64,000 bases of DNA from DASSJM01 sp036280655 (GCA_036280655.1 DASUQI010000059.1:34341-98340); one strand, 5' to 3'. Shown: positions 50,686 to 59,157, counted from the stretch's first letter. Numbers and translations: made by a program. Notes: a model not told the origin generated them from the letters alone.

Positions 50686-51944
50686 TCGTCCATCGAGCGG
50701 AAAAGCATCACGCTCACCCGGCTCCCCGCCGGCGCGGTCTCCACGCCCTCCGGCACGATCGCGAGCCCGTTCGCTCTCGCGACCGTGGCGATGAGATTCG
50801 ATCCCCGGCCGCCCGTCGGCGTGGCCGACCACCCGTCCTTGGTCCGGCGGACGCGGACACGCGCGAACTGCGTCTTCCCCACCGGCCCGGTCACGTCCTC
50901 CTCCAGGCGGGCGGGCACCTCGGGCCGGAAGAGCTGACGCCGGCCCATCATCTTCAGGAGCGCGGGCCGAACGAAGACCTCGAAGCTCACGAACACGCTC
51001 ACAGGGTTGCCGGGCAATCCGAAGTACGGGGTCCCCTCGATCTCGCCGAACCCCTGGGGCATCCCCGGCTGCATGGCGACCTTGAAGAACTCGACGTCGC
51101 CGCGGCGGAAGAACGCGGCCTTCACCACGTCGCGCTCGCCGACCGAGACGCCGCCGGTCGAGATGAACGCGTCCGCCTGCACGAGGTACGAGAGCACAGC
51201 CTCGCGGAAGGACTCCACGTCATCGCGCACGATCCCGGCGAGCATCGGCACCGCGCCCGCCTCCCGCAGCGCGCCGAACAGCGTGTACGCGTTCGCGTCG
51301 CGGACCTGACCGAACTCGGGGCGGCGTGTCGGGGGGACGAGCTCGTCGCCCGTCGACAGCACCACGACGCGCGGACGCGGGTGGACGAGCGGATGCGAGA
51401 ACCCCGCGGTCGCGAGCAGCGCGAGCTCGGGCGCCTGCAGGCGGTGCCCGCCCTGTACGAGCGTCTCCCCCGCGCGAACGTCCTCGCCGCTCGGCCGAAC
51501 GTGCTTGCCCGACGGCGTGCCGTCGAGGATCCGGACGTGGTCGCCATGCGCCTGCGTGTTCTCGACCGGCACGACGGTGTCGGCGCCGGCCGGGACCGGC
51601 GCGCCGGTCGCGATCGCGAACGCCTCCCCCCCGCCCACGGTTCCCTCGGGCCGTTCGCCGATCGCCGCCCTGCCCACGACGCGGAGCTCGACGGGGTCGG
51701 AGGGCGTGGCGTCGGCGACCTCGGAGGACCGGACCGCGAACCCGTCCATCGCCGACGAGGCGAAGTCCGGGATGTCGCGTTCGGCGGTCACGCTCGTCGC
51801 CAGCACGCAGCCGTACGCCTCGGTGAGCGGGAGCTCGAGCGGCTGGAGCGGCTTGATCCTCGAGAGCACGCGTTCGCGCGCCTCCTCGACGGACAGCAGG
51901 CCCTCTGCGCTGTCGTGGTCATGGACGTGCGGGGAGGTCGCCAT
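50682..51944 (-). CDS. moeA: Molybdopterin molybdenumtransferase MoeA (gephyrin/Glp-like)
   Basis: A 420-residue enzyme inserting molybdate into adenylylated molybdopterin. Domains: N-terminal SVEEARERVLSRIKP and FASSAMDGFAV, a beta-insert, then the MoCF domain with VVVLSTGDELV, VRDANAYTLFGAL, DAFISTGGVSVGERD and YFGLPGNPVSVFVSFEVFV. A C-terminal beta domain ends VSVMLFRSMDE. A His/Asp-rich N-terminal tip (SPHVHDHDSAE) is unusual. TACACT seven bases before the ATG suggests a leaderless start. Actinobacteria have MoeA-like Glp proteins that also bind FtsZ; the neighbouring membrane gene makes that double role possible. Confidence 0.9.
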   Translation of the reverse strand: MATSPHVHDHDSAEGLLSVEEARERVLSRIKPLQPLELPLTEAYGCVLATSVTAERDIPDFASSAMDGFAVRSSEVADATPSDPVELRVVGRAAIGERPEGTVGGGEAFAIATGAPVPAGADTVVPVENTQAHGDHVRILDGTPSGKHVRPSGEDVRAGETLVQGGHRLQAPELALLATAGFSHPLVHPRPRVVVLSTGDELVPPTRRPEFGQVRDANAYTLFGALREAGAVPMLAGIVRDDVESFREAVLSYLVQADAFISTGGVSVGERDVVKAAFFRRGDVEFFKVAMQPGMPQGFGEIEGTPYFGLPGNPVSVFVSFEVFVRPALLKMMGRRQLFRPEVPARLEEDVTGPVGKTQFARVRVRRTKDGWSATPTGGRGSNLIATVARANGLAIVPEGVETAPAGSRVSVMLFRSMDE

Positions 51945-51976
51945 CCGAGCCAGTGTATCGGCGGTGTCCGATGAGC

Positions 51977-52861
51977 TCAGATGAGCTTCTTGCGCTCGGC
52001 GAAGTCGCCGAGCCAGGTCCGGAAGTCCGCGCCGATGTCCTCGCGGTCGATCGCGAGCTCGATCGTCGCCTTCAGGTAGTCGAGCTTGTTCCCGACGTCG
52101 AACCGGCCCCCCTCGAACACCCACGCGTACACGGCCTGCTCCTTCGCGAGCATGCTGATCGCATCGGTGAGCTGCAGCTCGCCGCCGACACCCGGGTGCG
52201 TCCGCCGGAGGCAGTCGAAGATCTCCGGCGTGAGCACGTACCGCCCGATCGCCGCGAGGTTCGAAGGCGCGTCGTCGGGCGACGGCTTCTCCACGATCGA
52301 ACGGACCTGCGCCAGGTGCTCGTTCTCGACGAACTCCGGGTCGATGCATCCGTAGAGCGAGACCTCGTCGCGGCTGACCTCCATCGCCGCCAGCACGCTC
52401 CGCCCGTACTTCTCGTGGACGCGCAGCATCTCCTGCAGGAGCGGATTGTTCTCGGCCATGAGGTCGTCGCCGAGCAGCACCGCGAACGGCTCGCCGCCGA
52501 CGTGGCCCTCGGCGGCCGCGACCGCGTGACCGAGGCCGAGCGGATCCCGCTGGCGGATGTAGTGGATCGTCGCCATGTCCGAGATCTCGCGCACCTGCTT
52601 CAGCTCGTCGAACTTCCCCTTCACCTCGAGGAAGTGCTCGAGCTCGAAGGAGCGATCGAAGTGGTCGACGATCGCGTGCTTGCCGCGCCCGGTGATGATC
52701 GTGATGTCCGTGAGACCGGCGCGGACGGCCTCCTCGACGACCCACTGGATCGCGGGCTTGTCCAGGAGCGGGAGCATCTCCTTGGGCTGGGCCTTGGTGG
52801 CGGGCAGGAACCGGGTGCCGAGCCCGGCCGCCGGGATGACGGCCTTCCTCACCTTCGCCAT
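51977..52861 (-). CDS. galU: UTP-glucose-1-phosphate uridylyltransferase
   Basis: A 294-residue enzyme making UDP-glucose from UTP and glucose-1-phosphate for glycolipid, trehalose and polysaccharide synthesis. N-terminal nucleotide-binding VIPAAGLGTRFLPATKAQPKEMLPLLDKPAIQWVVEEA is the GalU hallmark (residues 8-45). LLGDDLM is the metal site, and VEKPSPDDAPSNLAAIGRYVL and FDVGNKLDYLKATIELAI are family-specific. The ATG has GGAGG six bases upstream. A 9-base inverted repeat surrounds a TATGCT -10 just before it. Thirty-two bases separate it from moeA downstream on the same strand. Confidence 0.95.
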   Translation of the reverse strand: MAKVRKAVIPAAGLGTRFLPATKAQPKEMLPLLDKPAIQWVVEEAVRAGLTDITIITGRGKHAIVDHFDRSFELEHFLEVKGKFDELKQVREISDMATIHYIRQRDPLGLGHAVAAAEGHVGGEPFAVLLGDDLMAENNPLLQEMLRVHEKYGRSVLAAMEVSRDEVSLYGCIDPEFVENEHLAQVRSIVEKPSPDDAPSNLAAIGRYVLTPEIFDCLRRTHPGVGGELQLTDAISMLAKEQAVYAWVFEGGRFDVGNKLDYLKATIELAIDREDIGADFRTWLGDFAERKKLI

Positions 52862-52874
52862 GGTGCCTCCGCTC

Positions 52875-52906
52875 CCCCGAGGGCTCCGGAGCATACCCCC
52901 TCGGGG
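52875..52906 (-). promoter_or_regulatory. Inverted repeat around the galU -10 box
   Basis: A perfect 9-base inverted repeat, CCCCGAGGG (52875-52883) and CCCTCGGGG (52898-52906), encloses TATGCT on the minus strand (52890-52895), a fitting -10 for galU. Transcription would start about 25 bases before the ATG, within the downstream arm. A dimeric repressor bound here would cover the promoter; the arms could also fold as an RNA hairpin only if transcription began earlier. Confidence 0.45.
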
Positions 52907-52975
52907 CAACCCGCTGCTCTCATCGCCGATGCTCGCTCGTCCGGTCCCGCCCGTATACCCCGATACACTTCGTCC

Positions 52976-53347
52976 ATGCCCACGTACGAGTACGAATGCA
53001 CGTCCTGCGGTCAGCACATCGAGGTCTTCCAGCGCATCTCGGAGGACCCGCTCACGACCTGCGGGGTGTGCGGGGGCAAGCTGCGCAAGGTCTTCCACCC
53101 GGCCGGGATCGTGTTCAAGGGGTCGGGGTTCTACGCGACGGACAGCCGTTCGGCGCCGAAGAGCTCCGGGTCCGAGAAGCAGAAGGCCGATTCGACATCG
53201 AGCTCGGGGTCGAGCGAGAGCGGCTCGTCCTCCGGCTCCGAGGGGGGCTCGGGGTCGTCGGGCTCCTCGGACGGGAAGAACTCGTCGAGCTCTGGCCCGG
53301 GCTCCGACTCAGGCTCGGGATCGAAGAAGGAAGCCTCGACCTCGTGA
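52976..53347 (+). CDS. FmdB-family zinc ribbon protein with Ser/Gly-rich tail
   Basis: A 123-residue protein. Residues 1-50 are an FmdB zinc ribbon with CTSCG and CGVCGG as the four-cysteine metal site and PTYEYECTSCGQHIEVFQ as the family opening, then GIVFKGSGFYATD. The remaining 65 residues are a low-complexity tail of Ser, Gly and Lys/Asp, probably disordered. FmdB proteins are small regulators of uncertain action. TACACT six bases before the ATG indicates a leaderless mRNA. The stop codon overlaps the mtnP GTG (GTGA), so the two are coupled. Confidence 0.85.
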   Translation: MPTYEYECTSCGQHIEVFQRISEDPLTTCGVCGGKLRKVFHPAGIVFKGSGFYATDSRSAPKSSGSEKQKADSTSSSGSSESGSSSGSEGGSGSSGSSDGKNSSSSGPGSDSGSGSKKEASTS

Positions 53348-54141
53348 CCCGGGCCGAGATCGGGGTGTTCGGCGGATCGGGGTTCTACTCGCTGCTGGAG
53401 GACGCCGAGACCGTGCACGTCGAGACGCCGTACGGCGACCCGAGCGCGCCGCCGGTCGTCGGCTCGATCGGAGCGAGGAGGGTGGCGTTCATCCCGCGTC
53501 ACGGGATCAAGCACCAGTTCCCGCCGCACGCCATCAACTACCGGGCGAACCTGTGGGCGATGAAGGAGCTGGGCGTCGAACGGATCGTCGGCCCCTGCGC
53601 GGCGGGATCGCTGCAGTCGGGGGTGGGGATCGGCGAGTTCGTCGTGTGCGATCAGATCGTCGACCGGACGCGCTCGAGACCCCACACCTTCTACGACGGT
53701 CCCGTGACCACGCACATCTCGTTCGCCGACCCGTACTGCGCCACGATGCGCCAGGCGATCGTCGCCAAGGGGCGCGAGCTCGGCATCGGCATGCACGACG
53801 GCGGGACGATGGTCGTGATCGAGGGGCCGCGATTCTCCACCCGGGCCGAGTCCGCGTGGTTCCACGAGGTCGGCTGGCACACCCTGAACATGACCGGCTA
53901 CCCGGAGGTCGTCCTCGCCCGCGAGCTCGAGATGTGCTACGCGAACGTCTCGCTGATCACGGACTACGACGTCGGCGTCCCGGGCGCGCCGGCCGTCACG
54001 CACGAAGAGGTGATCCACGCGTTCCAGGCGAACAACGCGAAGCTGCGGGACCTCCTGTTCGCGGTGATCCCGGCGTTCCCCTCCGAACGCGACTGCGAGT
54101 GCGCGACCGCGCTCGACAACGCACGGTTCGAGGTGGAGTAG
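53344..54141 (+). CDS. mtnP: S-methyl-5'-thioadenosine phosphorylase
   Basis: Purine nucleoside phosphorylase-family enzyme of 265 residues, splitting methylthioadenosine into adenine and methylthioribose-1-phosphate for methionine salvage. Marks are EIGVFGGSGFYSLLEDA, the phosphate site IPRHGIKHQFPPHAINYRAN, and VGPCAAGSLQ. The substrate site is IEGPRFSTRAESAWF and NMTGYPEVVLARELEMCYA, with ITDYDVGV following. MTAP and methylthioinosine phosphorylase are hard to tell apart by eye. The GTG start overlaps the fmdB stop. Confidence 0.92.
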   Translation: MTRAEIGVFGGSGFYSLLEDAETVHVETPYGDPSAPPVVGSIGARRVAFIPRHGIKHQFPPHAINYRANLWAMKELGVERIVGPCAAGSLQSGVGIGEFVVCDQIVDRTRSRPHTFYDGPVTTHISFADPYCATMRQAIVAKGRELGIGMHDGGTMVVIEGPRFSTRAESAWFHEVGWHTLNMTGYPEVVLARELEMCYANVSLITDYDVGVPGAPAVTHEEVIHAFQANNAKLRDLLFAVIPAFPSERDCECATALDNARFEVE

Positions 54142-54318
54142 ATGGCCGAGAAGGTCCTCGTCAGCATCGAGCTCCGGTTCACGACCGAGGAGGACCCCGG
54201 CCAGCTCGGCGACCGGGTCCGCGAGGCCGTCTCGATGGTCGTCGGGCGGGAGGCGCTCGAGGACTTCCGGCTCCGCGTGCTCCCGCTCACCTCGCCCAAG
54301 AAGCCGCGCGCAGTGTGA
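54142..54318 (+). CDS. Small conserved-looking protein after mtnP
   Basis: A 58-residue ORF starting directly on the base after the mtnP stop codon. It begins MAEKVLVSIELRFTTEEDPG, then QLGDRVREAVSMVVGREALE, and ends in DFRLRVLPLTSPKKPRAV. The regular alternation of a strand, a helix (LGDRVREAVSMVV) and a second strand, plus normal high-GC third-position use, supports a real gene. No known domain is recognised. Its position suggests cotranscription with mtnP. Confidence 0.6.
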   Translation: MAEKVLVSIELRFTTEEDPGQLGDRVREAVSMVVGREALEDFRLRVLPLTSPKKPRAV

Positions 54319-54391
54319 CCTCGCTCACGGCGGTGGTCCCTCCCGTCGCGTAGCGTCCGGCTCCTCCCTCGTCGAGCAGGGAGGAGTCCTC

Positions 54392-55042
54392 GTGGTGTTC
54401 CGGCGATGGCCGTTGCGGTCGAAGGCGTTCGCGGTGCTGGCGATCGCGGCGGGGGCGGGATCGTTCACGCTCGTCCGCGGCTACGCCGCCGAGCTCGAGG
54501 CATCGCTTCCCGGCGACCCGATCGCGGTCGTGGTGGCGGAGGTGGCGCTCGAGCGAGGCACGGTGCTGACGGAGGACGCGCTACGGGTCGAGCGGGTGCC
54601 GAGCAGGTACGCGCCGCCGGGTGTGTTCGGCTCGGTGGTCGGCGCGGCCGGACGAACCCTCGTGGCCGATCTCGCCGAGGGCGAGGCAGTGACGCGCACG
54701 CGGGTCGGCGGCGAAGGCGGTCCGGTCGCCGCGCAGCTGGAGAGCGGCCTCCGCGCGTTCGTGGTGAACGCCGCCATCCCGGCCGGCGTCGTCCGCCCCG
54801 GCGACCTCGTCGACGTGATCGCGACGTTCGGCGGGGCGCGTCCCTACTCGGACACGGTCGGGAGCGGGCTCGAGGTGCTGTCGATCGTCGAGGACGGCGG
54901 CGGGACGTTCGAGGCCGGCGGCGCCAGCGGTCCCTCGCTGGTGCTGCTCGTCACGCCCGACGTCGCGGAACGGCTGGCGCACGCCGCGGCGTTCGGCGAG
55001 ATCTCGGTTTCGGTTGCCCCGCCGGACGCCGGCGTCGTCTGA
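54392..55042 (+). CDS. CpaB/RcpC-type SAF-domain pilus assembly protein
   Basis: A 216-residue exported or membrane-anchored protein. It has an N-terminal hydrophobic segment (AFAVLAIAAGAGSFTLV), then a SAF domain, VVVAEVALERGTVLTEDALRVERVP with GVFGSVVGAAGRTLVADLAEGEAV. The CpaB-like region LRAFVVNAAIPAGVVRPGDLVDVIATF follows. CpaB/RcpC proteins belong to Flp (Tad) pilus machinery on the outer face of the membrane. No other tad genes are in the window, so it may be an orphan. The GTG start follows a GGGAGGAG ribosome site, and TAGCGT further up is a likely -10. Confidence 0.82.
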   Translation: MVFRRWPLRSKAFAVLAIAAGAGSFTLVRGYAAELEASLPGDPIAVVVAEVALERGTVLTEDALRVERVPSRYAPPGVFGSVVGAAGRTLVADLAEGEAVTRTRVGGEGGPVAAQLESGLRAFVVNAAIPAGVVRPGDLVDVIATFGGARPYSDTVGSGLEVLSIVEDGGGTFEAGGASGPSLVLLVTPDVAERLAHAAAFGEISVSVAPPDAGVV

Positions 55043-55111
55043 GCTCCGCGATCACGCGCCGACCCGCCGATAGGATGACCGCGCCTCGAACGCCTCGACG
55101 GGAGCCGCCAC

Positions 55112-55954
55112 CTGACCATCCTGCAAGCGATCGTCCTCGGCATCACGCAGGGCGTGACCGAGTTCGCGCCGATCTCCAGCTCCGGGCACCTGATCCTCGT
55201 CCCCTGGGCGTTCGATTGGCCGATCCTGACCGACCCGGACCTCAACAAGACGTTCGACGTCGCGCTGCACGTCGGGACGCTCGTGGGAGCGCTCGTTTAC
55301 TTCCGTCACGACGTCGCGCGGTACGTGGCCGAATGGTTCCGTTCGATCTCGGCGCGCGCGATCGACTCGACGGACCGGCGCATCGCGTGGGCGCTCGTCG
55401 TCGGGACGATCCCGGCGGTGATCGTCGGGGCCACGCTCGAGGCGTTCATCCAGGACGAGCTCGGACAGCCGTGGCTGATCGCGGTGATGCTCGTGGTGTT
55501 CGGCGTCGTCCTGTACGTCGTGGACCGGATCGCTGCCAGCCGGAAGCGGATGGAGGACCTCGGCGTTCGGGACGGCCTCGTGCTCGGCGTCGCGCAGGCG
55601 GTGGCGCTGCAGCCGGGCGTCTCGCGTTCGGGCGTGACGATGACGGCGGCGCGGCTGATGACGTTCGACCGCGAGACGGCCGCCCGCTTCTCGTTCCTGC
55701 TCTCGCTGCCGGTGATCGCCGGCGCCGCCGTCTACAAAGGCATCGGCGTCGCGGGTGACGGCATCCCGACGGACATGGTCGGGCCGTTCGTCGCGGGCAT
55801 CGCGGCCTCGGCCGTGAGCGGGTTCCTCGTGATCGCGTTCCTGCTCCGGTACCTGCGCCGCCACGACTTCGCGATCTTCCTGTGGTTCCGGATCGCCGTC
55901 GCCGTGCTGGTGTTCGTGCTGATCGCCGCCGACGTCCGGCCGGGCACGATCTGA
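55112..55954 (+). CDS. uppP: Undecaprenyl-diphosphate phosphatase
   Basis: Membrane enzyme (BacA/UppP family, 280 residues, about eight helices) recycling undecaprenyl diphosphate to the monophosphate for peptidoglycan and other envelope polymers. Signature motifs are QGVTEFAPISSSGHLILVPW and the PGVSRSGVTMTAARL loop. The conserved N-terminus TILQAIVLGITQG lies upstream of the first in-frame ATG or GTG. No standard start codon exists between it and the in-frame stop at 55076. A CTG at 55112 (giving MTILQAIVLG) follows GGGAG by seven bases and TAGGAT by about 35, so CTG is the probable start. Confidence 0.9.
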   Translation: MTILQAIVLGITQGVTEFAPISSSGHLILVPWAFDWPILTDPDLNKTFDVALHVGTLVGALVYFRHDVARYVAEWFRSISARAIDSTDRRIAWALVVGTIPAVIVGATLEAFIQDELGQPWLIAVMLVVFGVVLYVVDRIAASRKRMEDLGVRDGLVLGVAQAVALQPGVSRSGVTMTAARLMTFDRETAARFSFLLSLPVIAGAAVYKGIGVAGDGIPTDMVGPFVAGIAASAVSGFLVIAFLLRYLRRHDFAIFLWFRIAVAVLVFVLIAADVRPGTI

Positions 55955-56072
55955 CGCACCTCGTCGGGCCGCGGCGTTCGATGAACCGACCGTGGAACGC
56001 GGGACGTTGGACCCTTCGGGCACCGGCGCGTGGGTGGTGAGATCCGGGTGGACGGTCCTGAGAGGACGACCC

Positions 56073-56429
56073 ATGAGCAGCGTTCGGGTTCGGTCATCGA
56101 TCAACCGGACGCCGGGAAGGACGGGCGCGCCCGGAGCACGCGACTCCAGGCTGTCCCGCTACTGCCTGCTGTGGTTCCTGGTGGCACCGTTCGTGGGTTT
56201 CGCCCTGGCCGGACGCGTCTTCCGTCTCGGCACCGACGGCGGGGACTGGGAGACCTGGAAGGCCGCGAGCCTCGGAGGGATCCTGGCGGTCCCCTATACG
56301 ATCGGCGCGTTCCTCGGTCTTCGAGCGGTCCTGAAGGGGTTCCGCGGCGGCTGGGTGGGCCTGGTCGCGAACACGGTCCTCGGCATGCTCTCGCTCGTCA
56401 TGCCGATCACGGAGTCGCTGACCTTCTGA
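56073..56429 (+). CDS. Small membrane protein of unknown function
   Basis: A 118-residue protein with a basic, polar N-terminus (SSVRVRSSINRTPGRTGAPG) and three predicted membrane helices. These are YCLLWFLVAPFVGFALAGRV, AASLGGILAVPYTIGAFLGL and WVGLVANTVLGMLSLVMPI. No family is recognised. The ATG at 56073 is favoured over an earlier in-frame start because of the nearby GAGAGGA ribosome site. It lies alone between uppP and the convergent tldE gene. Confidence 0.65.
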   Translation: MSSVRVRSSINRTPGRTGAPGARDSRLSRYCLLWFLVAPFVGFALAGRVFRLGTDGGDWETWKAASLGGILAVPYTIGAFLGLRAVLKGFRGGWVGLVANTVLGMLSLVMPITESLTF

Positions 56430-56444
56430 GTGGTGCGCCGAGGA

Positions 56445-57779
56445 CTACGTCCCGCCGAGCGTCACCTCGGCGAGCAGGATCGGCGGCGTCCCGACCGACG
56501 AGAACCAGCGGATCGTGTCCCCGACCGCCTGGATCCCGCGAAGCATCTCCGGGATCGTGCTCGCGACCGTCATCTCGCGGACCGGCTCGCCCAGCGCGCC
56601 GTCGGTGATCCGCAGGCCGGTCGCGCCGACCGAGAACTCGCCGCTGATCGGGTTCGCGCCCGAGTGGACGCCGGTGACGTCCTGGATCAGCACGCCGCCC
56701 TCGGCGCGCCGGAGCAGCTCGTCGAACGTCGCGGTCCCCGGCTCGACGAACAGGTTCGTCGTCCCAACCCCCGGCGTCGAGCGGTAGCCGCGCGTCGCGT
56801 TGCCGGTCGAGCTCGCGCCCCCGCGCAGCGCCGTGTACGTGTTGTGGAGGAACCCATTCAGCACGCCGTTCGAGATCAGCTCCGTCCGGCCGGTCGGCAC
56901 ACCCTCCCCGTCGACCGGCGCGGCGGCCGGGCCGTCGAGCAGGCGCCCGTCGTCGACGAGCGTCAGCGCATCGGACGCGACCTGCTCACCCACGAGCGAC
57001 GCGAACAGCGACCGCTGCTTCTGCACCGCCTCGGCCGAGAGCCCTCCGGACAGAACGCCGAGGAACGCCGACGCCGCCACCGGGTCGAGCACCGCCGGCA
57101 CGCGCGCGGTCTCGGGCTTCGCGGCGCCGAGGAGGCGCGCGGCCCGCTCGACCGCCTCGAGCGCGACCGCGTCGGGATCGAGCTCCTCGAGCCGGTGCCC
57201 CACCTTGTACGAGAACCCTGTCTGCGTGTCGTCATCCTGCTCGGCGAGCGTGACGGCGACGCACCAGCATCCGGTCCCTCGGTCCTCGGCCTCGACGCCC
57301 GTCGTCGACGCGATCGCGATCCGTCCCACGACGTCGCCGTACTGGATCGCCTCGGTCTTCGTCACCCTCGGGTCGGTCGAGGTCGCGAGCCGCTCCATCC
57401 CGAGGGCGATCGGGACCTTGTCCTCCGTCGACATCGCGGCGAGCGACTCCGAGTACAGGCCGTCGAGCATCTCGATCGGCCGCGCCTCCGGCAGCGCGTT
57501 GAACGGGTCCTCGGACGCGAGCGCCGCGTTCTCCCGGGCGCGGGCGACGGTATCGCGCACCTCGTCGAGCGAGGGATCGGCCGCGTACGCGAACCCCAGC
57601 CGGCCGCCGGAGATCACACGGACCCCCACGCCGCGCGACTCGGCGAACGTGAGCCCCTCGACCTCGCCGCGGAGGGCGTCGACCTCGGTCGTCGTCCGCT
57701 CCTCGGCGAAGGCCTCGACCTGCTCGTCGCCCGTCGCCGCCTCGACCGCGGCGCGGCAGAGGTCGCCGAGGTCAGGCAC
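56445..57779 (-). CDS. tldE: TldE/PmbA-type metalloprotease partner protein
   Basis: A 444-residue subunit of the TldD/TldE protease, which unfolds and trims small peptides such as microcins and antitoxins. N-terminal EVEGLTFAESRGVGVRVISGGRLGFAYA matches the first TldD/PmbA domain. The central region and the C-terminal PISGEFSVGATGLRI, with ISNGVLNGFLHNTYTA, are typical of PmbA. It lacks the HExxxH metal site, as expected for TldE. Its GTG start overlaps the tldD end by eight bases, so the two are coupled. Confidence 0.88.
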   Translation of the reverse strand: MPDLGDLCRAAVEAATGDEQVEAFAEERTTTEVDALRGEVEGLTFAESRGVGVRVISGGRLGFAYAADPSLDEVRDTVARARENAALASEDPFNALPEARPIEMLDGLYSESLAAMSTEDKVPIALGMERLATSTDPRVTKTEAIQYGDVVGRIAIASTTGVEAEDRGTGCWCVAVTLAEQDDDTQTGFSYKVGHRLEELDPDAVALEAVERAARLLGAAKPETARVPAVLDPVAASAFLGVLSGGLSAEAVQKQRSLFASLVGEQVASDALTLVDDGRLLDGPAAAPVDGEGVPTGRTELISNGVLNGFLHNTYTALRGGASSTGNATRGYRSTPGVGTTNLFVEPGTATFDELLRRAEGGVLIQDVTGVHSGANPISGEFSVGATGLRITDGALGEPVREMTVASTIPEMLRGIQAVGDTIRWFSSVGTPPILLAEVTLGGT

Positions 57780-59157
57780 CGGTCCCCCCGATCGTGATCC
57801 GCGAGATCCGCAGCGTCGGCGAGCCGCTCCCCACCGGGACGCCCTGTCCGTCCTTGCCGCAGACGCCGGGCCAGATGTCGAAGTCGGCCGCGAGCGCGTC
57901 GACGTTCGACATCACGGGGATCGCGCGCCCGATCAGGTTCGCGCCGCGCACCGGCTGCCGCACCTCGCCGCCCTCGATCAGGTAGGCCTCCGAGCAGCCG
58001 AAGACGAAGTCTCCAGTCGCCGGGTTCGTCTGCCCGCCGGCGAGCGCCGTCACGTACACCCCACGCTCGGTCCCCGACAGGATCTCTTCGGCGGTGGACG
58101 CGCCGTTCGTGATGTAGGTGTTCGACATCCGCGGGATCGGGGGGTGCGCGTACGACTGCCGCCGGCCGTTCCCGCTCGACGCGACACCCTCCTTCTCCGC
58201 GCGGATCCGGTCGAAGAGCCATCCACGCAGCACGCCGTCCTCGAACAGCACGGTTCGTTCCGCCGGCGCGCCCTCGTCATCGAACGCGAACGAGCCCCAC
58301 GCGTTCGGCACCGTGGCGTCGTCGACCCCGTTCACGATCTCGGACGCGAGCAGCTCGCCGGCGCGGCCGCGGTACACGCTCGCCTCCTTGTCGACGATGT
58401 CGGCCTCGAGTGGATGCCCGACGGCCTCGTGGAACAGGACGCCGCCCATCCCCGGCGCGAGCACCGCGGTCATCTCGCCCGCCGGCGCGGGCATCGCGTC
58501 GAGCATCGTGAGGGCCCGGCGCGCTGCGACCTCCGCCGTCGCGGTTGGAGGGTTCGCCTCGATGAACTCGGTGCCGGCGAGGCCGGCGGGGCCGTGGAAT
58601 CCCGTCTGGATGTTCCCCTCGCGCGCGGCCACCGCCGTGACGACGAGCCGGATCCGCGGCCGCTCCTCCTCCACCCAACGCCCGTCGCTCGTCGCGATCG
58701 CGATGCGCTGCACGGAGTCGGAGTAGACGGCCGTGACCTGCGCGATCTCGTCGCCGAGCGACCGCGCGGTGTCGTCGGCCTCCTTGACCCACGCGACCTT
58801 GTCGGCGGCCGAGGTCCGCGCCGCGTCCCGAAGCGCGTCGTGGACGACCGGTGGTTCGACCGTCCGGAGGTCGACGACGTCGCCGGGGCCGTCCTCGGTC
58901 ACCGCGGCCGACGCTGCGGCGGCGGCCTCGAGCAGCGCGTCGCGGTCGAGACGGTTCGAGTACGCGTAGCCGAACGACGAGCCGTGCACGACGCGGACAC
59001 CGGCCCCGCGGTCGAGACCCCTCGTGACCTCCTCGACCGTCCCGTCATCGAGACGCACGGAGAGGCCGGCCCGCTCCTCGACGTACAGCTCGGCGAACGC
59101 GCCGCCTCGCGCGCGGGCGGCTCGGAGTACGTCCGCGGCGAGGTCGCGGTCGAGCAC
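57772..59157 (-). CDS. tldD: TldD-family metalloprotease
   Basis: Catalytic subunit, 461 residues. The zinc-binding helix HEAVGH (H243, E244, H248) is in LFHEAVGHPLEADIV. The third ligand cysteine is in FVFGCSEAYLIEGGEV. N-terminal YVEERAGLSVRLDDGTVEEV and RGAGVRVVHGSSFGYAYSN form the first domain. Together with TldE it forms a barrel-like chamber that cleaves unstructured peptides. No peptide-antibiotic genes are seen nearby, so the substrate is probably general. The GTG start stands six bases after TAGCAT. Confidence 0.92.
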   Translation of the reverse strand: MLDRDLAADVLRAARARGGAFAELYVEERAGLSVRLDDGTVEEVTRGLDRGAGVRVVHGSSFGYAYSNRLDRDALLEAAAAASAAVTEDGPGDVVDLRTVEPPVVHDALRDAARTSAADKVAWVKEADDTARSLGDEIAQVTAVYSDSVQRIAIATSDGRWVEEERPRIRLVVTAVAAREGNIQTGFHGPAGLAGTEFIEANPPTATAEVAARRALTMLDAMPAPAGEMTAVLAPGMGGVLFHEAVGHPLEADIVDKEASVYRGRAGELLASEIVNGVDDATVPNAWGSFAFDDEGAPAERTVLFEDGVLRGWLFDRIRAEKEGVASSGNGRRQSYAHPPIPRMSNTYITNGASTAEEILSGTERGVYVTALAGGQTNPATGDFVFGCSEAYLIEGGEVRQPVRGANLIGRAIPVMSNVDALAADFDIWPGVCGKDGQGVPVGSGSPTLRISRITIGGTGA

